Below are positions 5,754 through 6,096 of a stretch of 6,096 bases of DNA, one piece after another; position 1 is the first letter of the stretch; each line of letters begins with the position of its first letter. Position numbers and translations under genes: made by a program. The stretch comes from an uncultured Acidobacteriota bacterium (GTDB taxonomy: Bacteria; Acidobacteriota; Vicinamibacteria; Vicinamibacterales; UBA8438). Location: the NCBI GenBank assembly GCA_913043805.1, contig CAJWMX010000189.1, forward strand, positions 1 to 6,096, in the 5' to 3' direction. The notes under the pieces are model-generated. The model had not been told where the DNA came from. It did no database searches and saw nothing but the letters and a program-made list of their open reading frames with translations.

Positions 5754-6096
5754 ATGACTCGCCTTGCCATTGTCTTCTCGAGCGCACTGATGCTGGCCAT
5801 CTGGTCCGGCCCGGTCGCGGCTGCCGACGACGGTCAGGGCCGCGCACGACGCCGGAATGCCGGTACGTCGCAGGGGGGCGGGGGCGGGGGCGGGCGCGCT
5901 CAGGCGCAGCGGGCGCCCCAGCGTCGCGCCCCGCAGGCACAACGTCCACCGCAACGGGCGCCTCAGCGCTCGGCGCCACGGGCGCAAGGTCCCTCGCGGG
6001 GGGCGCCGCGCCGAAGCCCAGCAACCAGTTCACAGCCACGTGATGGCGGTCGGACCAACAGAGCGGTCGTACCGCGGCGAGCGCCGCGTGACGGGG
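5754..6096 (+). CDS. Secreted, highly basic Arg/Gln/Pro/Ala-rich protein (5' part, runs off the window)
   Basis: An open frame of 114 codons starts at ATG 5754 and has no stop before the window ends. The start is well supported: AAGGAG at 5743-5748 lies 5 nt upstream, the best ribosome site in the window. Residues 1-24 (MTRLAIVFSSALMLAIWSG, then PVAAA) form a Sec signal peptide, probably cut before D25-D26. The mature part begins DDGQGRARRRNAG, has seven glycines at 41-47, then imperfect QRAP/APQR repeats at about 52-80, and continues RDGGRTNRAVVPRRAPRDG. It is very basic and looks disordered. No domain is recognised; the true domain, if any, may lie beyond the edge. Binding to a polyanion such as nucleic acid or envelope polymer is only a guess from charge. 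It sits behind a sigma-54-type promoter, so conditional expression is likely. Confidence 0.78.
   Translation, partial: MTRLAIVFSSALMLAIWSGPVAAADDGQGRARRRNAGTSQGGGGGGGRAQAQRAPQRRAPQAQRPPQRAPQRSAPRAQGPSRGAPRRSPATSSQPRDGGRTNRAVVPRRAPRDG
5873..5894 (+). repeat. G-quadruplex motif in the coding strand
   Basis: Four G-runs of 6, 5, 5 and 3 bases (5873-5878, 5880-5884, 5886-5890, 5892-5894) are separated by single C residues. Three one-base loops are the most stable canonical quadruplex arrangement. The motif lies about 120 nt after the start codon and encodes the seven-glycine stretch, so it would also be present in the mRNA. Confidence 0.8.
5907..5990 (+). repeat. Imperfect coding repeat of the QRAP / APQR type
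   Basis: Residues about 52-79 of the secreted protein repeat short units such as QRAP, QRRAP, QAQRPP, QRAP, QRSAP and RAQGP. Units are built from CAG/CAA, CGG/CGT/CGC, GCG/GCC/GCA and CCC/CCG/CCT codons. The varied codons show the repeat is kept at the protein level rather than being a recent DNA duplication. Confidence 0.6.

Noticed and set aside
1..6096. CRISPR array, tRNA, rRNA, insertion sequence or phage genes
   Set aside because: I found no regularly spaced repeats, no tRNA-like arms, no transposase or integrase motif and no terminal inverted repeats.

Overview
The window is a GC-rich (by eye well over 60% GC) piece of bacterial chromosome. The best lineage clue is a broken serine/threonine kinase gene. 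Its N-terminus (GEGGMGQVYRA, VALKVLPEAF) and C-terminus (WDIAPDGRVLM ... LERLVPIN) match the large kinase-plus-beta-propeller proteins found in many copies in Acidobacteriota. A DUF1572/DinB-like protein, a SnoaL-like ester cyclase and a secreted M20 peptidase fit the same group. I infer Acidobacteriota, perhaps a Vicinamibacteria-type genome; no rRNA or marker gene confirms this.

Left part (1-1147): the 3' end of an unidentified membrane protein gene, apparently frameshifted, overlaps by ATGA a DUF983 zinc-ribbon membrane protein (190-600, +). Facing it on the minus strand is a kinase remnant (597-1096). It keeps about 80 N-terminal and 75 C-terminal residues in different frames, so the middle (most of the kinase domain and propeller) is gone. 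The two convergent genes share a CTAG that holds both stop codons.

Middle (1145-4789): a DUF1572/DinB-type protein (minus) is divergent from a thiamine-diphosphate enzyme of the acetolactate-synthase family (plus). The 46-bp gap holds a perfect 8-bp inverted repeat, ATTGTGAC-N15-GTCACAAT. It can be read as two mirror-image promoters placed so that both transcripts would be leaderless or nearly so. The ThDP enzyme is followed after 8 nt by a secreted M20 metallopeptidase, probably one operon, with no obvious shared pathway.

Right part (4793-6096): a small CxxC protein (minus) converges on the peptidase. A SnoaL-like ester cyclase (plus) has its own extended -10 promoter and is followed by hairpins. 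A strong sigma-54-type -24/-12 element and a perfect Shine-Dalgarno then precede a secreted, very basic, Arg/Gln/Pro/Ala-rich protein that runs off the window. Its coding strand carries a strong G-quadruplex motif.

I see no defence system, CRISPR array, insertion sequence or RNA gene. The most interesting items are the symmetric divergent promoter, the internally deleted kinase, and the sigma-54/G4 low-complexity secreted protein.
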